A model generated the notes under the pieces. That model was not told where the DNA came from. It did not search any database and saw only the letters and a list, made by a program, of their open reading frames with translations. Source: an uncultured Clostridium sp. (GTDB taxonomy: Bacteria; Bacillota_A; Clostridia; TANB77; CAG-508). Taken from it: 42,584 nucleotides of DNA. Both the position numbers and the translations under genes were made by a program. Each line of letters opens with the position of its first letter. Position 1 is the stretch's first letter. Below are positions 19,393-28,139 of this stretch, one piece after another. The stretch is from positions 1 through 42,584 of the forward strand of contig CAKNIU010000005.1 in the NCBI GenBank assembly GCA_930980675.1. The letters run 5' to 3'.

Positions 19393-19433
19393 TTTATTGT
19401 ATAGGAAAAACTTGATTTTTCCTATACAATAAA
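19393..19433. repeat. Perfect 18-bp-stem hairpin, copy 1
   Basis: TTTATTGTATAGGAAAAA, loop CTTGA, then its exact complement. The 300 bases between the Rpn start and the glycosyltransferase also hold a GC-rich patch (19340-19362) and a smaller palindrome (AATTTTACA and its complement, 19361-19380). A degenerate copy of the large hairpin lies at 42207-42247. Confidence 0.6.
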
Positions 19434-19555
19434 AAAATCTACTAATATACTTTAAAATTTATTAGTATATTGATATAATTAAATTATCAAATTTAAAAAA
19501 CAGATTGAAATATTTAACTTTTCAATCAAACTTGTATTTTAAAAAGGAGCATAAT

Positions 19556-20473
19556 ATGAATGATTTAATTAGTGTTGTTGTAAGTATTTATAATGATGAA
19601 AAGAATTTAAAAGATTGTATTATTTCTATAATAGGTCAAACATATAGAAATTTAGAAATTATATTAGTTGACGATGGTTCTACAGATGGTTCTGGCAAAA
19701 TATGTGATGATTTAGTTCTTACAAGTTCTAAAATGAAGTTGGTTCATAGGATGCATTCAGGTCTTGGAGACAGTAGAAATGTTGGCTTAGATATGGCTAC
19801 TGGAAAGTATGTTACTTTCGTTAATGGATCAGATAGAATTAAAAGTGATATGATAGAAAATTTATATAAAATAATGCAAAACTATCCTGTAGATATGTCA
19901 ATGTGTTCTTGTTATACCTCTGGAATGGCTCAAAGTAATACTAGTACTATTATTACTTTATCTTCTGAGGATGCTATAAGACAATTGCTTATTGGAAAAT
20001 CTATTGGTAATACTGTATGTGGCAAATTATTTAAAAAGTCTCTTTTTTATTCTATCAAATTTTCTAATGACAATGCCGATGTACTTATAAAGCTCATAGA
20101 ATTAAGTAAAAAAGTAGGTTTTGTAAATATTTCCGCTTACCTTTGCAATAATGTAGAAACTTTTTCTAGAACTTCATTAATAAACAGAGATATACGTACT
20201 ATGAAATTGTATCCAAATCTTGATATATATTGCCAATACGATATATTAAAAAATATTCAAAATGAATTTTATGATGCTATATGCAACAATAAACCTTTAA
20301 TAAATGCAGACAATATGTATAAAATGTTTGTGCAAATAGTTAAAGAAAAGGAAGAAAAAATTTCTCCATTTTTAAGTTATAATCGTAAAGCTCATATGTT
20401 TTTGATGGCAGATGATTTAAATACATATAAAAGAATTTGCCCTGTACTACCTGAATTAGATGTAAATAACTAA
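19556..20473 (+). CDS. Family 2 glycosyltransferase
   Basis: 305 aa from ATG 19556 behind AAAAAGGAGC; the longer frame from 19505 has no ribosome site. GT-A fold signatures: ISVVVSIYNDEKNLKDCI, EIILVDDGSTDGSG at about 32-45 and GLGDSRNVGLDMATGKYVTF. The metal-binding DxD site appears as NGSDR. It probably transfers a sugar to a surface polysaccharide or glycoconjugate; the substrate is unknown. It is monocistronic, one of few plus-strand genes here, and a possible TATAAT lies at about 19473. The end abuts repeat element A. Confidence 0.88.
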   Translation: MNDLISVVVSIYNDEKNLKDCIISIIGQTYRNLEIILVDDGSTDGSGKICDDLVLTSSKMKLVHRMHSGLGDSRNVGLDMATGKYVTFVNGSDRIKSDMIENLYKIMQNYPVDMSMCSCYTSGMAQSNTSTIITLSSEDAIRQLLIGKSIGNTVCGKLFKKSLFYSIKFSNDNADVLIKLIELSKKVGFVNISAYLCNNVETFSRTSLINRDIRTMKLYPNLDIYCQYDILKNIQNEFYDAICNNKPLINADNMYKMFVQIVKEKEEKISPFLSYNRKAHMFLMADDLNTYKRICPVLPELDVNN

Positions 20474-20507
20474 TAATACATGAATAAACCTTGATTTTAA
20501 AAATTGT

Positions 20508-20656
20508 AACTCCATCATATGTTCTAGAGCCTTTAGCGACCTGAGGCAGCGGGAGCATTTTAACTTATAATTAAGTAGGACTGCCGAAGTGAGCGTGCAA
20601 GCGCTTTCGCGTAAGCGAAAACGTGAGGCAAATGCGTAAGAACATATGGTGGAGTT
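20508..20656. repeat. Palindromic GC-core element, copy A
   Basis: The ends AACTCCATCATATGTTCT and AGAACATATGGTGGAGTT are complementary with one mismatch. Inside is a GC-rich core in AT-rich DNA with GAGCCTTTAGCGA near the left end, GAGCGTGCAAGCGC, and an inner hairpin TTTCGC, GTAA, GCGAAA. It lies between the converging ends of the glycosyltransferase and the MucBP gene. 149 bases. Confidence 0.75.
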
Positions 20657-20676
20657 ATTTCCACTATCATTAATTT

Positions 20677-22413
20677 TTATTTCTTCTTATAATAAATAAT
20701 ATATTCTTTTTCATTTGGATCTAAAACAATATCATAATGTTGTTTGATATTGTACTCTTCTAGTTTATTATTAGTCTCGTCTTCCGCAGTTTCATCATCT
20801 TCTTCATAATCGTCAGATATTATTTCATCTACAATATCAGTATTTCTCAAATTGCTATCTAAATTATACTTGTCGTCTTTACTATTATAAAAGCTTTTCT
20901 CTTCTTCCAGTTTTGAATTATCAATTATTTTTTCACTTTCGTAATTTTCTAATGCATCTTTTATTAAGTCATTTGCACTATTAATTTTATCTTTATCTTC
21001 TGCAATATTTAGAACATATCCATCAAAGCTCTTTGACTCTACTTCTACTTTGTCTCCTTCCAAACCACTTATTACTTCTTCGTCCAATAGTTTATTTGTT
21101 TCCATATCAACATGTTTAACTACCATACTTACTTGTTTTTTGTAGTAATAAGTTACTTTAGTATTATCTGAATTAATTGTGCCTTCTGTTTCACCTTCAA
21201 CTTTAGATAACTCATATCCTGGAATTATTTTTTCTTCTGTTTTATAAGAATGTCCAAAAATGTCAGTTATAACAACATTGTTTGAAATATTTTCACCTGT
21301 AATTTCATTTACATATGAAGCATTTACAGTTCCAAGTTTGTCATATGTAAACACTTTTTCTTCTTCTCCGGCGGTCATTTTACCACTCAAATTCTGCACC
21401 TCCCATATATATCCTTGAATATCTTTAGGATATATACTATACTCTTTTCCTTCATATCCTTCTAGTATTTTAGGTGCTGATATACTATTTCCTGATGTGT
21501 CTACATAACTTATTTTTATTCTTGCATTTTTTGCATAATTGTATTTCACATTAATTCTCTCTTTCTTAAGCACTCCTTCGGTTTTACCATCAATACCAAC
21601 TAATTCGAAGCCACTTATATTTTTATTAAATGAACTTATATTATACTTTTCGTTTACTACTCCTATAATGGTTTCTTCTGGGGAAATTTCTGCGTTCGTA
21701 TTTAAATCTATATATTTTAGCATTACTCCTTTTGAAGGTAAATCTATTTTGTAAGTAATGTTATTTGAATAATTACCACTATTATCTATTGCTCTAATAT
21801 GTAAATAATAGTCTTTGTCCCATTCAATACCAGTAAACAAAATTGGTTCATCATCTGTTTTGTTAACATTAACCCCTGCTTCTGTTTCTTTACTATTGTC
21901 AATAATGTAGTTATATCCTTTTATGCCAGAGTCACTATATACTTGGGTAATATTGGATTGGTTGACTTGCATGCTCTCTCCATTATTTGCATTTATGTCA
22001 TTAGTTTTTTCCTCAGTTTCTATATAATATTCATATAATGTTGCCTCATCTTCTGCTGGTGTAAAACTTATAATAATGTAATCATCTGTTACTACAGATT
22101 TAATATTTGTAACATTATTTGGACTAGCATTGTCTTTAGTTTCAATTTCGAAAATATTTGTTGTGCTTAAAATGCCTTGTTTTTCTTCAGCTTTTACTTC
22201 TGTAAATTCATCCTCCTCTTTAGCTTTTTTATACAATTTTACATTGCAATCTTTTGTAGATTTTGCCTGTATAGCAACTTTGTCAGCTTCTGATTGTACT
22301 TGTTTTTTACTTATGGTTACATTGTTACTATTCATTTGCATATAAATTAAAATTGTAGCCAATAAAATAACACAAGCATAAAAAATAATCTTTAGTTTAG
22401 AGATTTTGTGCAT
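20677..22413 (-). CDS. Membrane-anchored MucBP-like surface protein
   Basis: 578 aa from ATG 22413; a TTG two codons upstream is a less likely start because GGAGG is spaced for the ATG. One N-terminal membrane helix (about 8-25) anchors the protein. Then follows a fibronectin-like region (about 95-230: NVTNIKSVVTDDYIIISFTP, DKDYYLHIRAIDNSGNYS) and at least four MucBP-like repeats (about 230-460), recognisable by KYIDLNTNAEI, ISYVDTSGNSI, SYVNEITGENI and KHVDMETNKLL, each with a GYEL-type strand. The C-terminal part is acidic and low complexity. MucBP repeats occur in mucus-binding proteins of gut Firmicutes. No LPXTG-like signal is present, so it is held by its N terminus. Confidence 0.75.
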   Translation of the reverse strand: MHKISKLKIIFYACVILLATILIYMQMNSNNVTISKKQVQSEADKVAIQAKSTKDCNVKLYKKAKEEDEFTEVKAEEKQGILSTTNIFEIETKDNASPNNVTNIKSVVTDDYIIISFTPAEDEATLYEYYIETEEKTNDINANNGESMQVNQSNITQVYSDSGIKGYNYIIDNSKETEAGVNVNKTDDEPILFTGIEWDKDYYLHIRAIDNSGNYSNNITYKIDLPSKGVMLKYIDLNTNAEISPEETIIGVVNEKYNISSFNKNISGFELVGIDGKTEGVLKKERINVKYNYAKNARIKISYVDTSGNSISAPKILEGYEGKEYSIYPKDIQGYIWEVQNLSGKMTAGEEEKVFTYDKLGTVNASYVNEITGENISNNVVITDIFGHSYKTEEKIIPGYELSKVEGETEGTINSDNTKVTYYYKKQVSMVVKHVDMETNKLLDEEVISGLEGDKVEVESKSFDGYVLNIAEDKDKINSANDLIKDALENYESEKIIDNSKLEEEKSFYNSKDDKYNLDSNLRNTDIVDEIISDDYEEDDETAEDETNNKLEEYNIKQHYDIVLDPNEKEYIIYYKKK

Positions 22414-22594
22414 AGGCAAGCACCTCCTTTAAATATTAAATTTTAAAAAGTTAAGTGGAAATTACAATAATCTGATTGATTATTGTTTTTAAGAAAAAAC
22501 AATTTGAATAACAAATTGTGGAATTATTATATATGGAATTTAATGGTATGTCAAGTGGTTTTGAAAAAAAATTACAAAAAACAATTCGTTACTA

Positions 22595-22794
22595 TTCAGA
22601 GTTGATTTTATTTTAGTAAAAGTTGCAACATATGTTTTGGAGCTTTTAGCGAGGCGTAGCTGATAACAATGTAACTAAATTTTGTCTTTATCTTAGAAGC
22701 GAAGACAAAGCGTGCAAGCTGGAGCGTAGCGACCCGCGCAGTAAAAGCGGAAAATATATGTTGCAACTATGTAAATTTAAAAATCAACTGTGAA
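22595..22794. repeat. Palindromic GC-core element, copy B
   Basis: Outer arms TTCAGAGTTGATTTT and AAAATCAACTGTGAA, and inner arms AGTTGCAACATATGTTTT and AAAATATATGTTGCAACT, pair almost perfectly. The core has GAGCTTTTAGCGAGGCG, GCGTGCAAGC, GGAGCGTAGCGACCCGCG and AGTAAAAGCGG. It fills most of the 397-base gap between ppaC and the MucBP gene. Confidence 0.78.
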
Positions 22795-22810
22795 TTGTGG
22801 CACCAAAGTT

Positions 22811-23740
22811 TTAATCAATTACTTCTAGTATTTGTGGCGCTATTTGTTTCTTTCTTGAAACGACACCTTCTAGCATCATTGAATCTAACTCGTCTAGTTT
22901 TTTATTAAATGCTTTTTCCGTAAGTTCTTTGTTTTGACCTAAAGCAATAATTTTAGAGTTAGTATTTATGATGTCTGTAATTACAAATATAAATAAATCA
23001 ATTTTCTTTTCTGCAATTTCTTTTTCCATTGCAAACTCTATTTCTTCTCTTCTTGAGAAAACATCATTGATATCTGCTGTATTAACTTGTGAAATAACCA
23101 CTTTTTTACCATTCTTTTCAAATTCTTTGGCATCTAAATTAATAACTTCTTGGCTTGAATATGTACTTAAATCTGTTCCTGCTTTTAGCATGTCTAATCC
23201 ATATTCACTTGCCTTTAACCCTGTGATTTTTTCAAGTTCTTGAACTGCTTTCACATCTTTTTCTGTGCATGTAGGAGATTTTAGTAATAATGTATCTGAT
23301 ACAATTGCACTTAACATTAATGTTCCCATTGTTTTATCTATTTCTAAACCTGCTTTTCTATATTCTTCAAAAAGAATTGTAGCTGTACATCCATAAGGTT
23401 TTGCTAAGTAATATAGAGGTTCATTTGTTTCAAAGTCTGCTATCCTGTGGTGATCAATTACCGCTAAAACTTTTGCCTTTTCTCTTCCCTCTACACTTTG
23501 AGCTTTTTCATTGTGGTCTACTAAAATCAATTCTTGACCTTCATCTACTTTTTCAATTAATTCTTGTGCCTCCATATTTAAATGCTTGAATACATATTCT
23601 GTTTCTTTATTAAGATTTCCTAGTCTTACTGCCTTGCTATCAACTCCATAATGGTTTGCTAAATTTGCCATAACTATGCTTGAACAAATTGAATCTGTAT
23701 CTGGATTTTTATGACCTGTAACTATTACTTTATTTTCCAT
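22811..23740 (-). CDS. ppaC: Manganese-dependent (family II) inorganic pyrophosphatase
   Basis: 309 aa, the usual family length. It hydrolyses pyrophosphate to drive biosynthesis. DHH-family motifs: VTGHKNPDTDSICS (H9, D13 and D15 metal ligands), LVDHNE, AVIDHHR (DHH motif) and AIVSDTLLLKSPT. The C-terminal DHHA2 domain ends with VSRKKQIAPQI, the substrate-binding SRKKQ motif. The start ATG follows AAAGGAATATAAT. It is monocistronic and followed by element B. Confidence 0.95.
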   Translation of the reverse strand: MENKVIVTGHKNPDTDSICSSIVMANLANHYGVDSKAVRLGNLNKETEYVFKHLNMEAQELIEKVDEGQELILVDHNEKAQSVEGREKAKVLAVIDHHRIADFETNEPLYYLAKPYGCTATILFEEYRKAGLEIDKTMGTLMLSAIVSDTLLLKSPTCTEKDVKAVQELEKITGLKASEYGLDMLKAGTDLSTYSSQEVINLDAKEFEKNGKKVVISQVNTADINDVFSRREEIEFAMEKEIAEKKIDLFIFVITDIINTNSKIIALGQNKELTEKAFNKKLDELDSMMLEGVVSRKKQIAPQILEVID

Positions 23741-23920
23741 ATTATATTCCTTTCTGTGAAAGACCCAAACGAATTATACTATTCATTTTACTTTCATTAC
23801 TTTAATTATGCCATTATTATATAATCATTATATTAAAAATGTCAATAAGCTATATTACGTTTTATTATAGTATTACATGGCTTAATTTATATTTTACATT
23901 GAAAATTTGAATTAATAAAA

Positions 23921-24235
23921 TTACATTTCAGTCATACTATTAACCGGAAAAGTTATCTTCACAACTGTACCTTTTCCCTCTTCAGAATCAAGCTTTATTC
24001 CTAAGTCTAATTTATCACATAATTTTTTGCATAAATAAAGACCAATTCCTGTTGATTTTTTGCCAATCAATCTTCCATTTTCGCCAGTAAAGCCTTTTTC
24101 AAATACTCTTGAAATATCTTTTTCTTTAATTCCAATTCCGTTATCTTTAACCCAAAGTGTAACACTGTCCTTCTTCTCTTCTGAATATATTTCAATTTTT
24201 TTATCATCTTTTTTTGAGTATTTAATGCTATTCAT
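23921..24235 (-). pseudogene. C-terminal ATPase half of a BceS-like histidine kinase
   Basis: 104 codons. The sequence NSIKYSKKD is the N box, VKDNGIGI the G1 box and STGIGLYLCKKLCDKL the G2 box; RVFEKGFTGENGR is typical of the BceS/intramembrane-sensing kinase group. The membrane helices, dimerisation helices and phospho-accepting His are missing. The start ATG is just one base after the response-regulator stop. An internal deletion most likely joined the two genes. Confidence 0.8.
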
Positions 24236-24236
24236 T

Positions 24237-24719
24237 CTATTTTAAAATGTATCCCTGTTTCGTGAGTTCGATCTGTGTGTTTCCTTTTTCTAGTATACTT
24301 TTTGATACATTTAATATGAAATCTTGGCAATCAATTTTATTTTGATTTGTATCCGTTAGTTTACTTCTTCTAAGAAGTCCTGCTATTTTAGCAAGCAATA
24401 TTTGTAAATTAAAAGGTTTTGTAACATATTGGTCTGCGCCATAATTTAAACTTATTAGCTCGTCCAACTCATTGTCTTTACTTGTTATCATAATTATAGG
24501 CACATTAGACACTTTTCTTATTTCTTTTAAAATATATTCTCCATCTATATTTGGTAAATTTATATCCAACAATATTAAATCAGAATTAATTTCAATCGCA
24601 TCTTTTACTGGATTTTCAAAGTTTTCTAGACTTGTTGCTTCATATCCATTTTTATTTAAAAATATTTCTAATTCTTTTCTTAGTTTCTCGTCATCTTCAA
24701 TTATTAGAATTTTTGACAT
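24237..24719 (-). pseudogene. Truncated OmpR/BceR-like response regulator
   Basis: 160 aa from ATG 24719 behind AGGAGC. The receiver domain is complete: EDD at 8-10, LDINLPNIDG with the phospho-acceptor Asp at about 53, ITSKD and YVTKPFN with the switch Lys. The winged-helix output domain is cut off after IELTKQGYILK, where OmpR-type regulators normally continue for about 65 more residues. With the kinase fragment next door this forms the scar of one deletion. The receiver alone could still be made and act as a phosphate sink, but cannot bind DNA. Confidence 0.82.
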
Positions 24720-24806
24720 AATTTGCTCCTGTTAAAGTTCGTCTTATTTTATTATTTCTTTCTTGCTTTGTTTAAAGCTACACAGTTATAAATTTATTAT
24801 TTTATA

Positions 24807-25598
24807 TTACACACCCATTGTCATTGTTTCTGGTAATGTTGAACCACCATCTATTACAATACCTTGAGCTGTAATATATGAGCTTTCATTGCTTGCAAGA
24901 AATGCTGCAAGTTCTCCTAATTCTTCTATTGTTCCTAGTCTTTTCATTGGAATTCCTTTTGCAATTCCATCTACAACTGATTCAGGATTTGATGCATCTG
25001 TTTCATTTGCCATCCCCTCAACCATTGGTGTCATTATATATCCTGGCATTATTGCATTAACTCTAATATTATCTTCAACAAGCTCTGCTGCTAAGGCTTT
25101 TGTAAATCCTACTAATGCAGCCTTTGTTGTCGCATAAGCTACTTCTCCACTATCTGCAACCATAGGTCCTGTTACGCTTGATAAATTAACTATTGAACCT
25201 GATAAATTCTTTTGCATATATGGAACACAGGCTTTACTTACATTCCATGTACCTTTTATATTGATATCAAAATGGAAATCTCTTAATTTGTCATCCATAT
25301 CCATAAATTTTTCTAATCTACAAACTCCTGCATTATTTACTAATATATCTATTTTTCCATATTTTAAAGCAATATCATCAACAGCATTTTTTACTCCTTC
25401 AAAGTCTCTTATGTCAACTTTATATGCCAGAACCTCTTTTCCTTCTTCTTTTAATTTATTTACTGTTTCATCTAGTTTATCTGAATAATCTAATATTGCT
25501 ACTTTTGCTCCATATTTTAAAAATACCTTTACAATTCCTAAGCCATTTCCCATGGCACCTCCAGTAACAATTGCTACTTTTTCTTCTAACTTTTCCAT
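24807..25598 (-). CDS. ucpA: UcpA-like short-chain dehydrogenase/reductase
   Basis: 263 aa. NAD(P)-binding TGGAMGNGLG at about 13-22, NNAG (about 90), Ser in NLSSVTG, and the catalytic YATTK pair with Tyr at about 155 and Lys at about 159. The C terminus GGSTLPETMTMGV matches the end of E. coli UcpA-type oxidoreductases. The substrate is unknown. GAAAGGAGAAAAT precedes the ATG. Monocistronic by spacing. Confidence 0.9.
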   Translation of the reverse strand: MEKLEEKVAIVTGGAMGNGLGIVKVFLKYGAKVAILDYSDKLDETVNKLKEEGKEVLAYKVDIRDFEGVKNAVDDIALKYGKIDILVNNAGVCRLEKFMDMDDKLRDFHFDINIKGTWNVSKACVPYMQKNLSGSIVNLSSVTGPMVADSGEVAYATTKAALVGFTKALAAELVEDNIRVNAIMPGYIMTPMVEGMANETDASNPESVVDGIAKGIPMKRLGTIEELGELAAFLASNESSYITAQGIVIDGGSTLPETMTMGV

Positions 25599-25699
25599 AA
25601 ATTTTCTCCTTTCAATTATTTTTTATATCTTTTGTAAAATTTAATATATTATGCCTAATCCCATAAAGAATTGTACAATTTTATCTAAAAAATTGCAAT

Positions 25700-25745
25700 A
25701 GCAAAAATAGAACAGAATATTATAAATCTGCTCTATTTGCTTTTT
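25700..25745 (-). terminator. Terminator after gerW
   Basis: Minus strand GCAAATAGAGCAGA and TCTGTTCTATTTTTGC form an imperfect stem next to the gerW stop codon, followed by a T-rich run. Confidence 0.6.
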
Positions 25746-26318
25746 TTACATATCTGTTTCATCATATTCTATATCATAAGTAGGTTCTGTATTCATATTG
25801 CTACTTGGTCTTTGTTTTACTTCTGTTGTAGTTCCTGCCGGTGTAGTTGTGATTTTTACTTCACTATTTTTTCCATCTTTCATTGCTTCTTTTTGTAATT
25901 TGTTAAGTTTTATTCCATTCATTGTTTTTCCTAGCATTTCACTTAATTTGTCTGCCAAATCTGGTACTAAGTCTAGTAACTTATCAACAGATGATGAATG
26001 TTCTACTGGTAAAAGCTTAACTCCACTTGCTTGAACAACAATAAATGCTATTGGAGATATGCTAACTCCAGCTCCTGAGCCTCCACCAAATGGAAGTCTT
26101 TCCTTTGGTATTTCCTGTTCTTTTTTTACAGGGTCTTTTGTTTTTCCATTAAATTCACTTCCACCCGCTGCAAATCCAAAGTTTACTTTAGATATTGGTA
26201 TAATTACCACATTGTTTGATGTTTGAATTGGGTCACCAACAATTGTATTTACATCAACCATTTCTTTAATACTGTTCATTGCAGTATTCATTAATCCTTC
26301 AATTGGATATTCACTCAT
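25746..26318 (-). CDS. ytfJ: GerW family sporulation protein YtfJ
   Basis: 190 aa; the family core is about 130-150 aa. N terminus IEGLMNTAMNSIKEMVDVNT, then VVIIPISKVNFGFAAGGSEF and GGGSGAGVSISPIAFIVV are hallmark segments of GerW/YtfJ. Residues 125-190 are an extra polar tail with Thr/Asn-rich stretches and an acidic end. In Bacillus subtilis ytfJ follows ytfI, the DUF2953 gene, as here. It has a sporulation or germination-associated role. Confidence 0.93.
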   Translation of the reverse strand: MSEYPIEGLMNTAMNSIKEMVDVNTIVGDPIQTSNNVVIIPISKVNFGFAAGGSEFNGKTKDPVKKEQEIPKERLPFGGGSGAGVSISPIAFIVVQASGVKLLPVEHSSSVDKLLDLVPDLADKLSEMLGKTMNGIKLNKLQKEAMKDGKNSEVKITTTPAGTTTEVKQRPSSNMNTEPTYDIEYDETDM

Positions 26319-26364
26319 TTTTAATCACGTTCCTTTCTTGTTATTGTTAATAGTTTTGAGTATC

Positions 26365-26485
26365 ACTTCAATATATTTTCTTGAGCATTTCAAGCGAGCT
26401 TAGGCGACGTAGGAGGGAAGCGTAACATGCGAGCGCTGAGCATAGCGAACCGCGAAGTGAAATGTGAAAGAATGTATATTGAAGT
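26365..26485. repeat. Palindromic GC-core element, copy C
   Basis: Ends ACTTCAATATATTTTCTT and AAGAATGTATATTGAAGT pair with two mismatches. Core: GAGCATTTCAAGCGAGC, ATGCGAGCGCTGAGCATAG and CGAACCGCGAAGTGAAATG. It lies directly after the DUF2953 gene and before gerW. The shortest copy, 121 bases. Confidence 0.75.
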
Positions 26486-26499
26486 TTAGTCAAATCTTT

Positions 26500-27120
26500 T
26501 TAACTTTTGCATATTACTTTAAAAATATGCAATAATTTTATAGTTATTATGCAACTAAACTGTAAAAAAAATACATTTTTATTTAAATAAATTGGAGTTA
26601 TTTTATAATTATAGTTTTTGTATTTTTCTACATCTGCTACATATGGAAGAGCTACTGCAATAAATATACTTACAATTGAGCTTGCTATTGCTGTAAAAGC
26701 TGCATCTTCTGTTCCTAGTTCTATGTTTAAATTGCCCTTTTGCAAGTTAATGAGTGGTACTATTTTTTTAGACAATTCTTTTGCTTTTTGTTTGTCTTCT
26801 TCTATATTTTTATGCTTTCTTATTTCTTTGTCTATTTGTTTTAGCATTATGTTTTTTATTTTATTATTGTCTAATTTGATTGATAGTATTGGTAATTTTC
26901 CAAATGCAAGTATCTTTAGTTTTATTGAAAAACTTAAATAGTCTAGAAAATTTAGTTTTAGCTTATCATCTTTTTCATAAAGCAATATATCTAATATTTT
27001 TATGGCGTCTTCTATATTTTCTATATTTACGTTTTTTATTACTATTTTAATACTTGCAGTTGTCAGTATAGCTATTAGCAATACTAAAATGATTAGCAAA
27101 GTAAAAAGAAAAACTATCAC
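26500..27120 (-). CDS. ytfI: DUF2953 protein (YtfI-like)
   Basis: 206 aa. An N-terminal membrane helix (3-25) is followed by a predominantly helical charged region (LLYEKDDKLKLNFLDYLSFS) and hydrophobic C-terminal strands (FTAIASSIVSIFIAVALPYV, KITPIYLNKNVFFLQFSCII). The IELGTEDAAFTA segment and the position before gerW match the DUF2953/YtfI family of spore formers. Its function is not established. Confidence 0.8.
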   Translation of the reverse strand: MIVFLFTLLIILVLLIAILTTASIKIVIKNVNIENIEDAIKILDILLYEKDDKLKLNFLDYLSFSIKLKILAFGKLPILSIKLDNNKIKNIMLKQIDKEIRKHKNIEEDKQKAKELSKKIVPLINLQKGNLNIELGTEDAAFTAIASSIVSIFIAVALPYVADVEKYKNYNYKITPIYLNKNVFFLQFSCIITIKLLHIFKVICKS

Positions 27121-27193
27121 AAGAACTCCTCCTTGATAATAGTTTTTCCATTTTTTTACTATATATACTTGTTTTTTTATATTTCTTAAGAGT

Positions 27194-27254
27194 TGTCAAT
27201 AGGGACGCTCCTTTTTGACACTATTGTGTCAATGAAGGGACGTCCCTATTGACA
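27194..27254. repeat. 61-bp nested palindrome, copy 1 (downstream of scpA)
   Basis: Outer arms TGTCAATAGGGACG and CGTCCCTATTGACA are perfectly complementary, with the inner hairpin TTGACAC, TATT, GTGTCAA. Extra partial arms (CCCTATTGACAG, CCTATTGATAC) follow at 27258-27282. Confidence 0.8.
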
Positions 27255-27272
27255 CTTCCCTATTGACAGTTC

Positions 27273-28034
27273 CTATTGATACTTTCGCGCTTTTTTGTCT
27301 ACATCAATTTCTCCAAATAATTCTTCTTGTTTTGTCACTACTTTGCTTCTTCTAGACATTTCTAAAAGTCCTGAAAAGGCTGTAACCACTTCCTGTGGCT
27401 TACATTTTTTTAGTGAAAATAATTTATTAAATACAAAATGTTTACTTTTTATTAAAGCCCTATACATTGTTTTAACAGAATCGCCCACAGTATAATTTTC
27501 AACTATAGCTATTTTCTCTATATTTTTTGCATTGTGATTTATTTTATTAGCATTTTTGTCCAAAATACCTTTGTATGTATCATAAATATCTTTAGACGTA
27601 AACTTAACTTCTAAATCTGTTCTTTTTGGTACTTCAATTGCCTCTGGAAGCCTAAATACTCTTTTATTATTTGCACTATACATTTCTCTAAATTTGTTTG
27701 TTATTTCTTTGTATTGCTTATACTCTATAATTCTTCTAATAAGTTCTTCTTCTGAAAGCATTTCTTCCTCTTCTTCCTGTCTTGGAAGTAATTTTTTTGA
27801 CTTTATGTAAAGAAGGTTTGATGCCATTACTAAAAACTCACTAGTTACTTCTAAGTTCATTTGTTCTGCCATATTAATATATTCTATATACTGGTCTGTT
27901 ATTTCACTTATAGATATATCATATATATCCATTTTATTTTCATCAATTAAATGGCATAGCAAATCTAATGGTCCTTCAAAGTTTTCTAATTTAATTTTGT
28001 ATTTATTTATTTCTAGTGTAAATACGTTTTGCAT
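27273..28034 (-). CDS. scpA: Segregation and condensation protein A
   Basis: 253 aa kleisin subunit of the SMC-ScpAB condensin. N-terminal NFEGPLDLLCHLIDENKMDI at about 18-37, then YLVMAS-type helices (EFLVMASNLLYIKSKKLLP), an acidic linker (EEEEEMLSEEELI) and a C-terminal winged-helix end (VTAFSGLLEMSRRSKV). AAAGGAAGC precedes the ATG. It follows recX on the same strand. The partner scpB, usually directly downstream, is absent; a palindromic repeat and the DUF2953 gene follow instead. Confidence 0.95.
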   Translation of the reverse strand: MQNVFTLEINKYKIKLENFEGPLDLLCHLIDENKMDIYDISISEITDQYIEYINMAEQMNLEVTSEFLVMASNLLYIKSKKLLPRQEEEEEMLSEEELIRRIIEYKQYKEITNKFREMYSANNKRVFRLPEAIEVPKRTDLEVKFTSKDIYDTYKGILDKNANKINHNAKNIEKIAIVENYTVGDSVKTMYRALIKSKHFVFNKLFSLKKCKPQEVVTAFSGLLEMSRRSKVVTKQEELFGEIDVDKKARKYQ

Positions 28035-28058
28035 TTTGCTTCCTTTCTTGTGTTAATG

Positions 28059-28119
28059 TGTCAATAGGGACGCCCTTTTTTGACACTATCTTGTCAATTA
28101 AGGGACGTTCCTATCGACA
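28059..28119. repeat. 61-bp nested palindrome, copy 2 (upstream of scpA)
   Basis: Same layout and length as the copy at 27194: TGTCAATAGGGACG on the left, GACGTTCCTATCGACA on the right, and inner TTGACAC and TTGTCAA. It has a few substitutions. The two copies bracket scpA. Confidence 0.78.
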
Positions 28120-28139
28120 CGTTCTCTTTAACAGCCTCT

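Noticed and set aside
20508..20656. Element A as a simple intrinsic terminator
   Set aside because: It is 149 bases long with a shared GC-rich core and no T run after the outer stem; termination may be a side effect.
27194..28119. Repeats flanking scpA as a CRISPR array or IS ends
   Set aside because: Only two copies about 0.8 kb apart around a housekeeping gene, with no spacers and no transposase.
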